A DNA stretch of 64,000 nt from Tachypleus tridentatus (taxonomy: Eukaryota; Arthropoda; Merostomata; Xiphosura; Limulidae): positions 14,245,857 to 14,309,856 of the forward strand of contig NC_134834.1 of assembly GCF_004210375.1 (NCBI RefSeq), read 5' to 3'. The notes under the pieces were generated by a model that was not told where the DNA came from, did no database searches, and saw nothing but the letters and a program-made list of their open reading frames with translations. How positions within the stretch are numbered: position 1 is the stretch's first letter; the number at the start of each line of letters is the position of its first letter. Positions 1 to 11,627 of this stretch are shown in pieces. Position numbers and translations under genes: made by a program.

Positions 1-437
1 ATATCATGTTGCGATAGAAATGATTTTACTAATATTCATGATACTGTTAAGTTCAGTGAAACCTAAAATGTAGATTGTAACGCGTATAAAGTCATTTATA
101 AATTCAGGTAGGTTAATCTTTAATTGAAAACTCGTACAGATTTTAAAATTTAACCTTTAATTGTTGTAAAAACATATGTTTACATATAGTTAACTGGACT
201 GAAGTTGTATTTATAATAATGTGGCAGATATTTGTGTTGAGGTATATTGTTATTTTTAATTAACTCTGGTTAATGCAAAATTTGGGTGATATCTATGTTT
301 TGAAGTAAACATTATTAATTTATGGTTTGTGTAATTTATTTTTCAGTGAATTATTTTGTTTAATGGAAATCAATCACCCACTAAATAAATGTTTGTTTAT
401 TTAGGTAGCCTATCTGTAATAGACATCCATATTATAA
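1..437. other. Left-edge non-coding sequence, nothing recognised
   Basis: AT-rich sequence with no ORF and no recognisable repeat. A pyrimidine-rich stretch ending in AG near 402 could be a splice acceptor for the exon that carries the ORF at 438, but this is weak evidence. Confidence 0.5.
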
Positions 438-695
438 ATGAGTAAACCCAGATCTATGGTTCTTGCTGAAAGTTTATATGAAATCAAACAGCGTTATGAG
501 GACACTGCTTTAGTTTTGTTCAGAGAAAGACAGAATAAGCCACGTCCACTTAGCTATCTCAGTACTGGAGAGAGTAGAAAGTGTTATACATATAGTTGCC
601 ATGGAAACTCGGCTGTGGTAGTCTACAAGAAAGGAAACGTGGTTACAAAATCAGATGAAAAATCAGTTGAAAGTGAGTTTTGTGTTATTTTATGA
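438..695 (+). CDS. Unrecognised small ORF upstream of the kelch gene; possible first exon or upstream ORF
   Basis: An 85-codon ORF begins with ATG in a fair context (A at -3). Its composition is ordinary and non-repetitive: charged, no membrane segment and no signal peptide. I do not recognise the protein. A good donor, GTGAGT, begins at 673. The nearest good acceptor is the pyrimidine tract ending in AG at 765. Joining 672 to 766 gives 78 codons plus six more and a TAA at 783-785, that is an 84-residue protein ending 21 nt before the kelch start codon at 807. It may be a real small protein on a two-ORF transcript, an upstream ORF in the RABEPK 5' leader, or chance. The splice is inferred; codon content is the only sign of coding. 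Confidence 0.35.
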   Translation: MSKPRSMVLAESLYEIKQRYEDTALVLFRERQNKPRPLSYLSTGESRKCYTYSCHGNSAVVVYKKGNVVTKSDEKSVESEFCVIL

Positions 696-765
696 AGACA
701 TATTGAAGACAATTTGACTTTTTTGTGTGTAAGAAATATGAATATGTTCATAATTTTTTTATCAG

Positions 766-1169
766 TGATACTCGAGAGCGTGTAATCATTCTAGTCTTTA
801 AAAATAATGTTTCACGTCAAAAACGATCGGCATGCGTGGAAACAGTTGACCACTCGGGGAAATTCTCCATCAGCTAGGGTTGGACACGGTTGTGTCTTCT
901 TGTCAAATTCTGAATCCAAGGCTCGTGTGTTTGTAGTTGGTGGAGCTAATCCCGAATGTACCTTTAGTGATGTTTACTGTCTGGACTTGGATAGTTTAAC
1001 TTGGACAGTGGTTGAAACTGTAGGATTTCATGGATGCTATGAACATGCTACAGTTAAAACTGTGCATCCCAAACCTGGAATTTTAGTTTTTGGTGGGGCG
1101 GATACTGAAGGCAACAAGAATGATATTCAGGTTTTGGACTTGAAAACAAGGATGTGGGAAACTATTCAG
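766..1169 (+). CDS. RABEPK: RABEPK exon 1 (coding from 807)
   Basis: A T-rich tract ending in AG at 765 suggests an acceptor, so 766-806 would be 5' UTR with an in-frame TAA at 783. Coding runs from ATG 807 to CAG at 1167-1169, followed by the donor GTTAGT. It encodes residues 1-121 and kelch blades 1 and 2 (ARVGH at 23-27, VFVVGG ending at 46, LVFGG ending at 97). The exon ends in phase 0. Confidence 0.88.
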
Positions 1170-4100
1170 GTTAGTTAAAAGTGTGGGTTTACTAAACATT
1201 TAATTTTTTTTTGGATTTGTTTTTAATACAAAATTTGTTTCCGTGTGTCGCTGTAGTTATTTCAAAGATCCAAGTTTTATGTCAGAATAATGACTTAGTT
1301 GAATATAATAGATTAATAAAATTGAAGATTAGATGTTTACCACATTTTAGTAATTGTTCAGAACTACGTGTAGTCTTTGTTTATTTTGAAATTGATTTTG
1401 TAATATAGAACTGTAAAATGGTGACATAATGAAAATACAGACAAAATATATTTGTCTTAAATGGTCAGAATCTGAGAATTCTTGTAACAAACGTGTAATT
1501 ATGTTGACTAAGTCCCAATGACTAAATGTTAAATGCCATAAAATAACTTTAGTGAACGATATGTACAAAGACTTGGAAGTTAAACTTGGTATACGCTGTC
1601 CCAAGTGAAGTTAAGCTGCCAGTCTCATAGTGTTAATAGATATTTAGGATTGTGCCCCAAAATAAAATATTTTTTAAAGCTAAAAATATTAATAAGAATG
1701 TTCATTTTTTTTAGGGTTTCAGATATTTTACTGAATAAATAGCCCAGTTTTGCTCACATGGCATTTTTTTGTTTTTTGGGAAAGCTGTCCAAAAATGACA
1801 AACTACACAAGCACCATTTGATATCTAAGTTCATCATAGTGTGTGTGTGTGTGTATATACAGAGTGGCCCGTAAGTCCCTACCCATCCATATATCTTATG
1901 TATCCAGTGTATCTTGTGGTGTCACCAGTATTCTTGTGTTCATGTACCCACGTACTTGTCACAATACGTTCTTCAAGTGTAACAGTGCTCACATCGGCCA
2001 TATTTCTCTGATAAAAAAGAAACCAATTTATAACACATGCGTAATTGAATATAACATCATAACATATGGATGGGTAGGGACTTACGGACCACCCTGTATA
2101 TATGAAATTAATACTTCTATCAAGTTATCTGTTGTAAGGTAATATATGAACCAATAGCAGACTTGGATAATGAATGTTAACTGTTTACTTATGAGCATTA
2201 GTTGATAGAAATTACAATTTGATTGTTGTCATAATTTCTCATTTTATCTTTGATTAATTCAAGGTTGTTCATCTCAATGAATCAGTGTCATGACTTAGAG
2301 AAATAATGAACTACTGAAATTATTGTTTTGGGTTTTTTCAGCTCTGCAGGGTTTATGTAAGAATAACGAATGACCAATCAGTTGAGTCTACTTAACAAGT
2401 CATATAATTATTTGGTTGTTTTATCAGCTATAGAAGAAGTCATGTCTTTTTGTTTTGGAATTGGACAGTTTTTAAAAACATTTACATATTTACTATCTTT
2501 AATAAAATATTGACTGTCATTACAGTACATGCTTTGTCAGATAATGTCTTAACTTATCAATATTATTAGGAACCTGTTAAGAGGTGTAACTTTGTACAGA
2601 TGGAAACAGTTGGGTTATTAATTCATTTTACCTCCTTTCTCAGTTCTGAATCTTGGGATTTTGATTTGTTCTCTGGAGTGGGGAAGATTAGTGTATTGAT
2701 TAGTGAAATGTTCAAATCATGGTATGTACAAACAACAACAACAACAGTTGGTGGCTGGTGCTTGAGCCAGTTGTCTTCCCTCTAGTGAGTAATTCAGGAA
2801 CAAAGATAAATCAGTATGTGTGTTTTTTTTGTTTTTTTTTTTTGGTTAGCAGTTGAGGAAACAAAGTTGGAATAAGGTGACAAACATTTATTTTCTATAC
2901 AGCAGTTCATGGTTGTTGAAGCTGACAGAGTGAATTAAAGTCAAATGCCAATTCACCCAAAGCTACACAAACTTGAGTTGAAAACAAAGTTTATGTGGTT
3001 ATAATTAGGTAGAGCACAGGTGACACATTATGTAACTTTGAACGTAGCAACAAGCACAGGTAACACATTATGTAACTTTGAATGTAGCAACAAACACAGG
3101 TAACGCATTATGTAACTTTGAACGTAGCAACAAGCACAGGTAACACATTATGTAACTTTGAACGTAGCAACAAGCACAGGTAACGCATTATGCAACAAGC
3201 ACAGGTAACGCTTGATTATGTAACTTTGAGCGTAACGCAACAAACACAGGTAACACATTATGTAACTTTGAACGTAGCAACAAGCACAGGTAACACATTA
3301 TGTAACTTTGAACGTAGCAACAAGCACAGGTAACACATTATGTAACTTTGAACGTAGCAACAAGCACAGGTAACGCATTATGTAACTTTGAACGTAGCAA
3401 CAAGCACAGGTAACACATTATGTAACTTTGAACGTAGCAACAAACACAGGTAACACATTATGTAACTTTGAACGTAGCAACAAGCACAGGTAACGCATTA
3501 TGTAACTTTGAACGTAGCAACAAACAAACATAACAGCAATATTTCAGTCACTTGGACTGTTGGAGTTATAAAAATATTAATTAGAAACTACAGTTTAAAT
3601 CTGTTCATTATTTAATGACATCTGATTTAATTATAAGTTGGAATGGTCGAAAACAAACGAAACTAGAAACTATATTTGATTAATTGGTTGTGTATCTAAT
3701 TTGTGTAATTGCTGCTCCAAGGTAATTGATTTTTATTGTTTTCTGTAAAAAATAAAGATTTAAGTTTATATATATACATATTATGAGACAGAGAGGGGTG
3801 GAGACAAGTAGAATTTTAAAAAGGGTGTGAAGACTGTTTTTGGCCATTTTATCTCTCAAAGAAGAAATGTTTTAAAATTATAGATAAATACACCGAATCA
3901 ACTAAAGATATACTGGAGAACAAAAACATCATTTACATGATTTTGTAAATTTGAAATTGTATTCTAGTCTACCTGTTATAGAAGATGACCATACAATACT
4001 TAATATTAACTTAATGGATACCAACAGTACAGGGTAAAAACAAGGTAAAGGAAGCCTTCTTCGTCCACCTAACAGATATCACACTGGCCAACTTATTACA

Positions 4101-7100
4101 GAAGTTACCAAAGTGTGGTTAACCTCTTATAACCATTCATATAAGTTGATTAAAATCTGTGTGAAAGATACCAGAAAATTGGATAAAACACCAGATCCTT
4201 CCTCTAGGGTTGAATCACAGCCATGAAGATGACATCAGGTTAGCAGTTCAGATACAGGATTAAAACCAGAGTTGGGCAACTTAATCACTGAACCAGTATA
4301 ATGAATTATTTATGAGCAGTAACTACATTAATTAGTATTACATACACTAATAAGTCAGTGTAAAATTGGTATTTCTGGTTATTACCATTGCTGGTCATTT
4401 CAATATTCCATTTATCAAAACCATGGTTAAATTTATTCCCATGTACATAACTTTAGGTAACAGGTTATCTGTTAACATAATGTTAGATAACAGGCTATCT
4501 GTACTGTACGTAACTTTAGATAAAGGGCTATCTGTACTGTACGTAACTTTAGATAAAGGGCTATCTGTACTGTATGTAACTTTAACCTTAGAAATAGTTT
4601 TTTTTTACTTGAAATTTGTTTAATGTTTGTGATTCATGGGGTGAGAGCTCATGATTTGAGGATTTCAGGTTTTTGACTCTTGTTATTCTAAACTTGTTTT
4701 CTTTATCCTTGTTATGGCAAAGTTACTGAAGTTGTATGCCACTCATTAATTTTGTATAACTGGCTGACAGCACCCAACCACCTTTTATTTTTGTTTGAAT
4801 GTACTGAGACGAGGAATACTGTTGTTATAGACTGATTAAGTGCACTTTGTTAGTGGGATCGTCATGATTATCAGTTACAAAATGCCACTCATTGCCTGAG
4901 TACAGTTAATTATATAGTAATTGCAAAAGATTAGTTAATATTTAATAATTAGATTGATCATGCACTAATTGATGGTCAGTTGTCACAGACATACTATAAG
5001 TATAATGCAAATTACTTGTACCAATTAATCTATACTAAGATGTTGTTACTTTACTTTTAAAAGTGGTTCTACATCATAACTGTTGTTTTCAATTCTTGCA
5101 GGTAAAAGGATGTAAGCCATCTCCACGCACCCACCACTCTGTAGCATCTACAGATGAAACTTTTATGATTTTCTCTGGAGGTCATCTTGGTTCTCAGCCT
5201 GTGGTGGACAAGTAAGTGAAATTTTGATTTATTAACTAAGCCTGATTCTATAAACTAGGACATGTAACACAGTTCAGTGATGGTTTTACTGTTGCACTGT
5301 TCGTGTCAAATAGTTGAGACGATGGTCTAAAGGTAGGGAAAAATCTTTTATCTTTTGGAAATCAAATGGTTTGGTGTGAGCCTAGAAAATACAGTGATGA
5401 CTGCTTTTTGTTTAATCATGTGATGTGCAAGTTTACAACACTTGAAATAAAAAGTTAATTTCTGACCTGAACGTTCAATCTGTTATAAGACCTGATGTAC
5501 CTGTACCTTCTGGGATTGTTTTCAACCTGACATGTCTGGCGAACCACAACTTTTCACACAAGGTGAACTTTATAATTTGGTGAGAGATTTAAGCCTTCCA
5601 AATGATTCTTCAGAGATTTTGGAGTCTAGACTTTGGGCTAATAACTTACTTTCTCTAGGAACAACATTTTACTGGTACAGAAATTGTGAGAAAGAGTTAA
5701 TACCATATGTTTCACAAGAAGGTTCATTACAACTATTTTGCTGAATTAAAACCAATGCTGTAAGCTGCAGTTTGTGAACCAAGTGAATGGAAATTGTTTG
5801 TTGGTTTCTCCAAAGATGTCTAAATGTTTGTTCTCCTTTGCAATGGTAACATGTATGCATCTGTTTCTATTACGTATTTGGTTTACTTGAAGGAAACATA
5901 TGAAAATCTCGGACTTCTTTTTAATGAGGTCAAATACAATTGGTGTTCTTTCTTTTTCTTAAGTTTGTTTTTAATTTTTTTAAACAAACATAATAATAAA
6001 AAATGTTTGTTTAGGTAAACAAGATAATAATTTGATCTAAGTAAGATTTTATTTTCACTTTGTAAACAAATGCTTATGTGATAGAAGAAAAAAATATTTT
6101 TAAAACCTACATTGTTAAATTATGGAACACCTGTTATTTAAACTAAAACAACTTATGAAGTTTAAGTATGTAGGCTTAAAAATGATAATAATTCTAACCT
6201 TTGACACTTGCACCTCTTACTCTGTAGTGTAGTCATTATTTATTTTGTATATCTCTCAGGAAGAACATTTCTAACCAGCCAGTGAGATTTCTCATCAGTG
6301 TTGGAAGAGCATTTCGAAATGCAGATTTCTGACTTTTAATATCAAAGTATCTTTAAATTATTCACTTGTTATATATGTATGAATTTTTAGTGAATTAGTG
6401 TGTGAAAATGTGGTTGTTATTATTCTTTTTCTGCTCTTGAAAATTATATAAAACAAAATGTTTTTTTTAAACTCCTACAGAGATGTATACGTCTTCCATC
6501 TTCCATCTTACTGTGGAACAAACTTAGTGTCAGTAGCATCTGTCCTCCTGCTAGACTAGGTCACGTAATGGTAGCTATGGCAGACCAGTTGTACGTCCAT
6601 GGGGGTACATCAGGAAATACTTTTTACGATGACCTCCACGTTCTCGACCTTTCTACGTGCAGGTGGAAAAGACTCGATCCTAAAGGGTGCATTCCTTGCG
6701 GACGAGCTGCTCATGGTGTAGTTGCAGTACAGAAGGACTTCTACGTGTTTGGTGGACTTACCAGTGAAGGAGTTGTAACGGACCTGTACAAATACGATAC
6801 AAGTACCTTGTTTTATGTGTAGTAATAACACCAAATCAAATCTGTCTCCCTAGATTGTAACGGACCTGTACAAATACGATACAAGTACCTTGTTTTATGT
6901 GTAGTAATAACACCAAATCAAATCTGTCTCCTGAGATTGTAACGGACCTGTACAAATACGATACAAGTACCTTGTTTTATGTTTAGTAATAACACCAAAT
7001 CAAATCTGTCTCCCTAGATTGTAACGAACCTGTACAAATACGATACAAGTACCTTGTTTTATGTGTAGTAATAACACCAAATCAAATCTGTCTCCCGAGA

Positions 7101-10100
7101 TTGTAACGGACCTGTACAAATACGATACAAGTACCTTGTTTTATGTGTAGTAATAACACCAAATCAAATCTGTCTCCCTAGATTGTAACGGACCTGTACA
7201 AATACGATACAAGTACCTTGTTTTATGTTTAGTAATAACACCAAATCAAATCTGTCTCCCGAGATTTTGAAAAATGGCTTTAACTGTACACAGTTATTAT
7301 ATTTTACGAATGATCGGAAGTGTCACATTGTGGGAGTTAAAGAAAGGTTTTGTGATTTTTCAGCCATCTTTCTTTCCAATTGCCGTAGAGAGAACTGTTT
7401 AAGAGTACACGAGAGATCTTGTATAAGTGTCATGTAATATTTTTCTTTAAAATAATAAATAATAATATATGTAAATCATACATTATCCAGGTCATTTATA
7501 TATAGTTCAGAATGTTTGGTTATTAACAATGAAGATGCATGTGTAGTTTTCCATGAAAAATATTTTGCCAAACACCAGAACTTTGTTTTTGTACTTTCTC
7601 GTATTGTCATGTTTCTAAAACACCTCCTATAATAAGGGTTTGTAATATGCAAAATCTACAGTACAGTTATGCATAAAAATGTTATGTTAGAAAACTTGCA
7701 TATTGTTTTGTTAATAGCACTTGAAGGGAAGTTTTGGTACAGATATTAAATGGAAGGAATTACAACTTGTGTAAGTGAAGGTTTTCATGCTCTTTCTAAA
7801 GATGTTTCAGTTTGTTTATTATGTATTTCTGTAGTCTGAACAGCATGATGTAGCTTGGTATTTCTTTATCCCTGAAGGTTTGGAGACATGGTTCAAAATT
7901 AACTGTGGAGATCAAGTCCCTCGTGGACGTCTGGATTTTGGAATTTGTCTTGTGGAATTGTCAACAGGTCAGTTTCCACATCTATTTATTAATATTTCTC
8001 CAAACTGTCACTTACAAATAATAAAATAGCCCAGTTTTCTTTACTATGATTTCTTTAAATCTGTAGATATTTATATATTTATGCTAGAGGTTCAAAACAC
8101 TCATGTTAACCCCCATAATGCAACTTTTTATTACCACATTGGAGCTCAGATTGCAGATGTTTCTCTAACAGAAGTAGTCATAGTTTTACATTGAATCTGT
8201 AAAACATTCAGAATGTGGAATGACTCATAAAATGTAACAAGACCAACAAGCTTATGTATCAGTAGCTCGTTCCGATATATTGAATGCTCAGAAACAAAGA
8301 GTTAAAGAAACTTGACAACAGTATACAAGTAATCTTATCTATAGAAAGGGAGAAGACAGAGTGGGCCTGTGTCATGAGTAATTAGTATAATAGCTGTTTA
8401 AAATAATTATGAGATAGAATGTTTAAACATCTTGTTAGCTTACAAAGGTAATGCTACATTACTTGGTAACATATGATGGGGCTCTTGTAGCTGGCAACAT
8501 ATCTAATGGTTAATGACAAAATGTGAAACCTATATTCACATAGATTCATTGTGATGAGTGTTGAAAGGTAATGGTTTGTCATTCTGTGTGTGACAAAATA
8601 CTACATTACTGTGTATGTAGTTTTAACACTTGCAGGCTGATTTACCACACATTCCATCAGTAATTTGAAAGACTGTTTCTATGAATATGATTATACAACA
8701 TGTTTTAGAATCACTTAATATTTACATTGGCATAATGTTATTCTTACAATAAGCCAGAAAGTATAGTTTAATGGTTCTGAACTTTCTGTTTAATACCATC
8801 ACTACAATAAGCCAGAAAGTATAGTTTCATGGTTCTGAACTTTGTGTTTAATAGCATCACGACAGTCAATTAAACCTTTAGTATGACTACTGTTATAGAA
8901 ACAACAACACAAATTCATGTGTAATAAGTTTTCTTGTTTTTAGTGTCAGATTGAACAATCTTTATTTCATCATTGGTATAATGGCAAATAAACAAAATGA
9001 TAGCTAAACCAATAAATTTAACTCAATAAATCTTACATATAATAAGTATTGTGTAACTCAATAAAATCTTACCAATAATAAGTATTGTATAAATCAATAA
9101 AATCTTACCTATAATAAGTATTGTGTAACTCAATAAAATCTTACCTATAATAAGTATTGTGTAACTCAATACAATCTTACCTATAATAAGTATTGTGTAA
9201 CTCAATAAATCTTACCTATAATAAGTATTGTGTAACTCAATACAATATTACCTATAATAAGTATTGTATAACTCAATACAATATTACCTATAATAAGTAT
9301 TGTATAACTCAATAAATCTCACCTACAATAAGTATTGTATAACTCAATACAATATTACCTATAATAAGTATTGTATAACTCAATACAATATTACCTATAA
9401 TAAGTATTGTATAACTCAATAAATCTCACCTACAATAAGTATTGTATAACTCAATAAATCTTACCTATAATAAGTATTGTATAACTCAATACAATATTAC
9501 CTACAATAAGTATTGTATAACTCAATAAATCTCACCTACAATAAGTATTGTATAACTCAATAAAATCTTACCTACAATAAGTATTGTGTAACTCAATAAA
9601 ATCTTACCTACAATAAGTATTGTGTAACTCAATAAAATCTTACCTATAATAAGTATTGTGTGACTCAATAAAATCTTACCTACAATAAGTATTGTGTAAC
9701 TCAATAAAATCTTACCTATAATAAGTATTGTGTGACTCAATAAAATCTTACCTACAATAAGTATTGTGTAACTCAATAAAATCTTACCTACAATAAGTAT
9801 TGTGTAACTCAATAAAATCTTACCTACAATAAGTATTGTATAACTCAATACAATATTACCTATAATAAGTATTGTGTAACTCAATAAAATCTTACCTATA
9901 ATAAGTATTGTATAACTCAATAAAATCTTACCTATAATAAGTATTGTATAACTCAATAACATCTTACCTACAATAAGTATTGTGTAACTCAATAACATCT
10001 TGCCTACAATAAGTATTGTATAACTCAATAAATCTTACCTATAATAAGTATTGTGTGACTCAATAAAATCTTACCTACAATAAGTATTGTGTAACTCAAT

Positions 10101-11158
10101 AAAATCTTACCTATAATAAGTATTGTATAACTCAATACAATATTACCTATAATAAGTATTGTATAACTCAATAAAATCTTACCTATAATAAGTATTGTAT
10201 AACTCAATAAAATCTTACCTATAATAAGTATTGTGTAACTCAATAACATCTTACCTATAATAAGTATTGTGTAACTCAATAACATCTTACCTACAATAAG
10301 TATTGTGTAACTCAATAACATCTTGCCTACAATAAGTATTGTGTAACTCAATAACATCTTGCCTATAATAAGTATTGTGTAACTCAAAATCTTACCTATA
10401 ATAAGTATTGTGTAACTCAATAAAATCTTACCTACAATAAGTATTGTGTAACTCAATAAAATCTTACCTACAATAAGTATTGTATAACTCAATAAAATCT
10501 TACCTACAATAAGTATTGTATAACTCAATAAAATCTTACCTACAATAAGTATTGTGTAACTCAATAAAATCTTACCTACAATAAGTATTGTGTAACTCAA
10601 TAAAAGCTTACCTATAAGTATTGTGTAACTCAATAACACCTTGCCTACAATAAGTATTGTGTAACTCAATAAAATCTTACCTACAATAAGTATTGTGTAA
10701 CTCAATAACATCTTGCCTACAATAAGTATTGTGTAACTCCATAACATCTTGCCTATAATAAGTATTGTATAACTCAATAAAATCTTACCTATAATAAGTA
10801 TTGTATAAATCAATAAAATCTTACCTATAATAAGTATTGTGTAACTCAATAAAATCTTACCTACAATAAGTATTGTATAACTCAATAAAATCTTACCTAC
10901 AATAAATATTGTGTAACTCAATAAAATCTTACCTACAATAAGTATTGTATAACTCAATAAAATCTTACCTATAATAAGTATTGTATAGTTTTTAACAAGG
11001 TTGTGAATTTTTAAAATATTAATTTTTCTTCTAATTAACTAGGAAATCATGAAACTGATGGAGAAGATGAGAACAAGAACAATCAGTGTATTTTAGTACA
11101 TGGAGGCATGGATACAAATGGTGAAATATTTGACGATACTTGGGTCTTTCCACTGTAG
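807..11158 (+). CDS. RABEPK: Rab9 effector p40-like kelch-repeat protein, five coding exons
   Basis: The coding exons are 807-1169, 5102-5211, 6481-6802, 7878-7967 and 11043-11158. They predict about 333 residues if one missing base in exon 3 is allowed; human p40 has about 372. Six kelch blades can be traced. Each has an R-x-G-H or similar opening, a hydrophobic strand ending in GG, and a tryptophan near the end: GG at residues 45-46 and 96-97, then HGG, FGG and the final VHGGM. The closing segment, GEIFDD before the stop, matches the p40 family. In vertebrates p40 binds GTP-Rab9 and promotes endosome-to-trans-Golgi transport; that role is carried over by homology. The ATG at 807 is the first in frame after a TAA at 783, so the start is well placed. 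All introns are GT-AG with compatible phases. As written, exon 3 has a frameshift leading to TAG at 6557-6559, so this copy is broken unless it is a sequence error. Confidence 0.9.
1858..2098. mobile_element. MITE, mariner-like, about 240 bp
   Basis: The left end reads CAGAGTGGCCCGTAAGTCCC and the right end is its near-perfect reverse complement, running GGGACTTACGGACCACCCTG. The inverted repeats continue through a CCATCCATAT motif. Each end is flanked by TA, the target site of Tc1/mariner elements. The interior has no transposase ORF, so it is non-autonomous. Confidence 0.8.
3008..3530. repeat. Minisatellite, 40-bp unit, about 13 copies
   Basis: The repeated unit carries ACATTATGTAACTTTGAACG followed by TAGCAACAAGCACAGGTA. 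Copies differ by few bases (AACACA/AACGCA, CAAGCA/CAAACA), and one region near 3185-3240 is shortened and rearranged. Each unit contains CACAGGTAAC, which resembles a donor site on the gene's strand. No coding role is seen. Confidence 0.95.
4440..4580. repeat. Short tandem repeat, about 33-bp unit, 4 copies
   Basis: Four copies of a unit containing GTAACTTTAGATAAAGGGCT and ATCTGTACTGTAC. The first copies are more diverged than the last two. It lies in RABEPK intron 1, and the 85-codon ORF across it follows from the repeat. Confidence 0.85.
5102..5211 (+). CDS. RABEPK: RABEPK exon 2
   Basis: The acceptor is TTGCAG at 5096-5101 and the donor GTAAGT begins at 5212. The exon is 110 nt, enters in phase 0 and leaves in phase 2. 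It encodes the start of blade 3: SPRTHHS, a hydrophobic strand (FMIFSGG) and VVDK, which aligns with the p40 segment leading into the next exon. Confidence 0.88.
5532..5985 (+). pseudogene. Relic of a transposon-like protein, amino-terminal part
   Basis: The 70-codon ORF at 5532-5744 (LVRDLSLPNDSSEILESRL, GTTFYWYRN) and its continuation to about 5985 (CEPSEWKLF, LLCNGNMYAS, LKETYENLGLLF) resemble a multicopy hypothetical-protein family that I recall from many arthropod genomes. The continuation crosses at least two in-frame stops and a frame change, so it is dead. It is the amino-terminal part of the family whose central part lies at 60420-61345. The family's enzymatic class is unknown to me. 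It sits in RABEPK intron 2 (5212-6480), which otherwise shows nothing. Confidence 0.65.
6481..6802 (+). pseudogene. RABEPK: RABEPK exon 3 with a one-base frameshift
   Basis: The acceptor is CTACAG at 6475-6480. The entry frame reads DVYVFHLPS, as expected for the end of blade 3, and would then run to TAG at 6557-6559. From about 6511 a different frame continues the family sequence (LWNKLS, PPARLGH, YVHGG, FYDDLHVLDL, YVFGG, LYKYDT) to 6802. The spacing from DVYVF to the conserved W is right only if one base is missing near 6505-6512. The whole gene also sums to 1001 nt, one short of a multiple of three. The exon leaves at ACAA with GTACCT as a weak donor. It could be a true null or pseudogenising mutation, a polymorphism or an assembly error. 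Confidence 0.8.
6773..7265. repeat. 82-bp tandem array containing the RABEPK exon 3 end and donor
   Basis: Six copies of an 82-bp unit. Copy 1 contains the real end of exon 3, about 30 nt encoding VVTDLYKYDT, then the donor GTACCT and 50 nt of intron. Copies 2-6 lie in intron 3 and keep both the exon-derived bases and the donor. A TAG at 6820-6822 follows the first donor in frame, so a transcript not cut at copy 1 would end there. Confidence 0.93.
7266..7877. other. Rest of RABEPK intron 3
   Basis: AT-rich intron sequence between the 82-bp array and exon 4. No repeat or coding match seen; the 70-codon ORF at 7225-7437 looks random. Confidence 0.5.
7878..7967 (+). CDS. RABEPK: RABEPK exon 4
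   Basis: The acceptor is CTGAAG ending at 7877; the exon opens with GT, completing a serine codon from exon 3, and continues LETWFKIN. This places the blade 5 tryptophan at the spacing found in p40. PRGRLDFG opens blade 6. The donor GTCAGT begins at 7968. The exon leaves in phase 1. Confidence 0.85.
7968..9017. other. First part of RABEPK intron 4
   Basis: Non-coding. It contains a direct duplication of about 58 bp (about 8748-8860; both copies hold AATAAGCCAGAAAGTATAGT followed by a CATGGTTCTGAAC-like stretch). Otherwise nothing is recognised. Confidence 0.6.
9018..10986. repeat. Minisatellite, 36-bp unit, about 55 copies
   Basis: The unit combines CTCAATAAAATCTTACCTAC and AATAAGTATTGTGTAA. 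Variants are TATAATAAG/TACAATAAG, GTGTAACTC/GTATAACTC, and deletions of one or two bases. Because 36 is a multiple of three, the minus strand stays open for 168 and 310 codons with a 12-residue period. That is a by-product of the repeat; there is no exon context. It fills the end of RABEPK intron 4 and stops about 55 bp before exon 5. Confidence 0.96.
11043..11158 (+). CDS. RABEPK: RABEPK exon 5 (terminal)
   Basis: The acceptor AACTAG ends at 11042. The exon encodes an acidic linker (HETDGEDEN) and then ILVHGGMDTNGEIFDDTW, the closing strand of the propeller, with TAG at 11156-11158. The match to the p40 carboxyl end confirms the frame. Confidence 0.88.
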
Positions 11159-11627
11159 AATTCACAGCTCATTCATTTAACATTATCATAATACAATGCT
11201 CATGTATTTAAGCTTTACCTGTAATTTTGTATGACACTTGGGTAATTAAGATGTCCAGTTAACAGCTGCCACAATGTCAAAATGTTTACAGTCAACTCTG
11301 ATCTGTCTTTTTTATTTTATTTTATTTCTGAAATATATAGATATTTTTAGACAACTAAAAACTTTTAAGCTAAACTGAATGTTAAATTTACTGTCACTTA
11401 CTGTATTGGAGTCATAAAACTTAGTCTCTTGAAATGAGTGTAATGGAAAAGTGTGGCACAAAATTAGAATTTGGAGCAGATGCATTTTTTAGGAATCTGT
11501 CCTGCACAAAGAGAATTTCTGTGCAGAAAAAATGTCTGCCCTTGCATCAGATTAATTACAACAACTGAAAGTTATTGATTGGCAGACAGAACATCAACTG
11601 TTTGAGGTTTAAGTGTAAGATGTAATT

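Larger units (their letters stand above)
1170..5101. other. RABEPK intron 1, 3.9 kb
   Basis: It holds a short GT microsatellite (about 1840-1856), a MITE (1858-2098), a 40-bp minisatellite (3008-3530) and a 33-bp minisatellite (4440-4580). The rest, including a small ORF at 2600-2785, shows nothing I recognise. Confidence 0.7.

Noticed and set aside
10025..10957. 310-codon minus-strand ORF with a 12-residue repeat, candidate membrane protein
   Set aside because: It follows entirely from a 36-bp tandem repeat, has no start or end context, is broken by 1-2 bp indels elsewhere in the array, and lies in an intron of a + strand gene.
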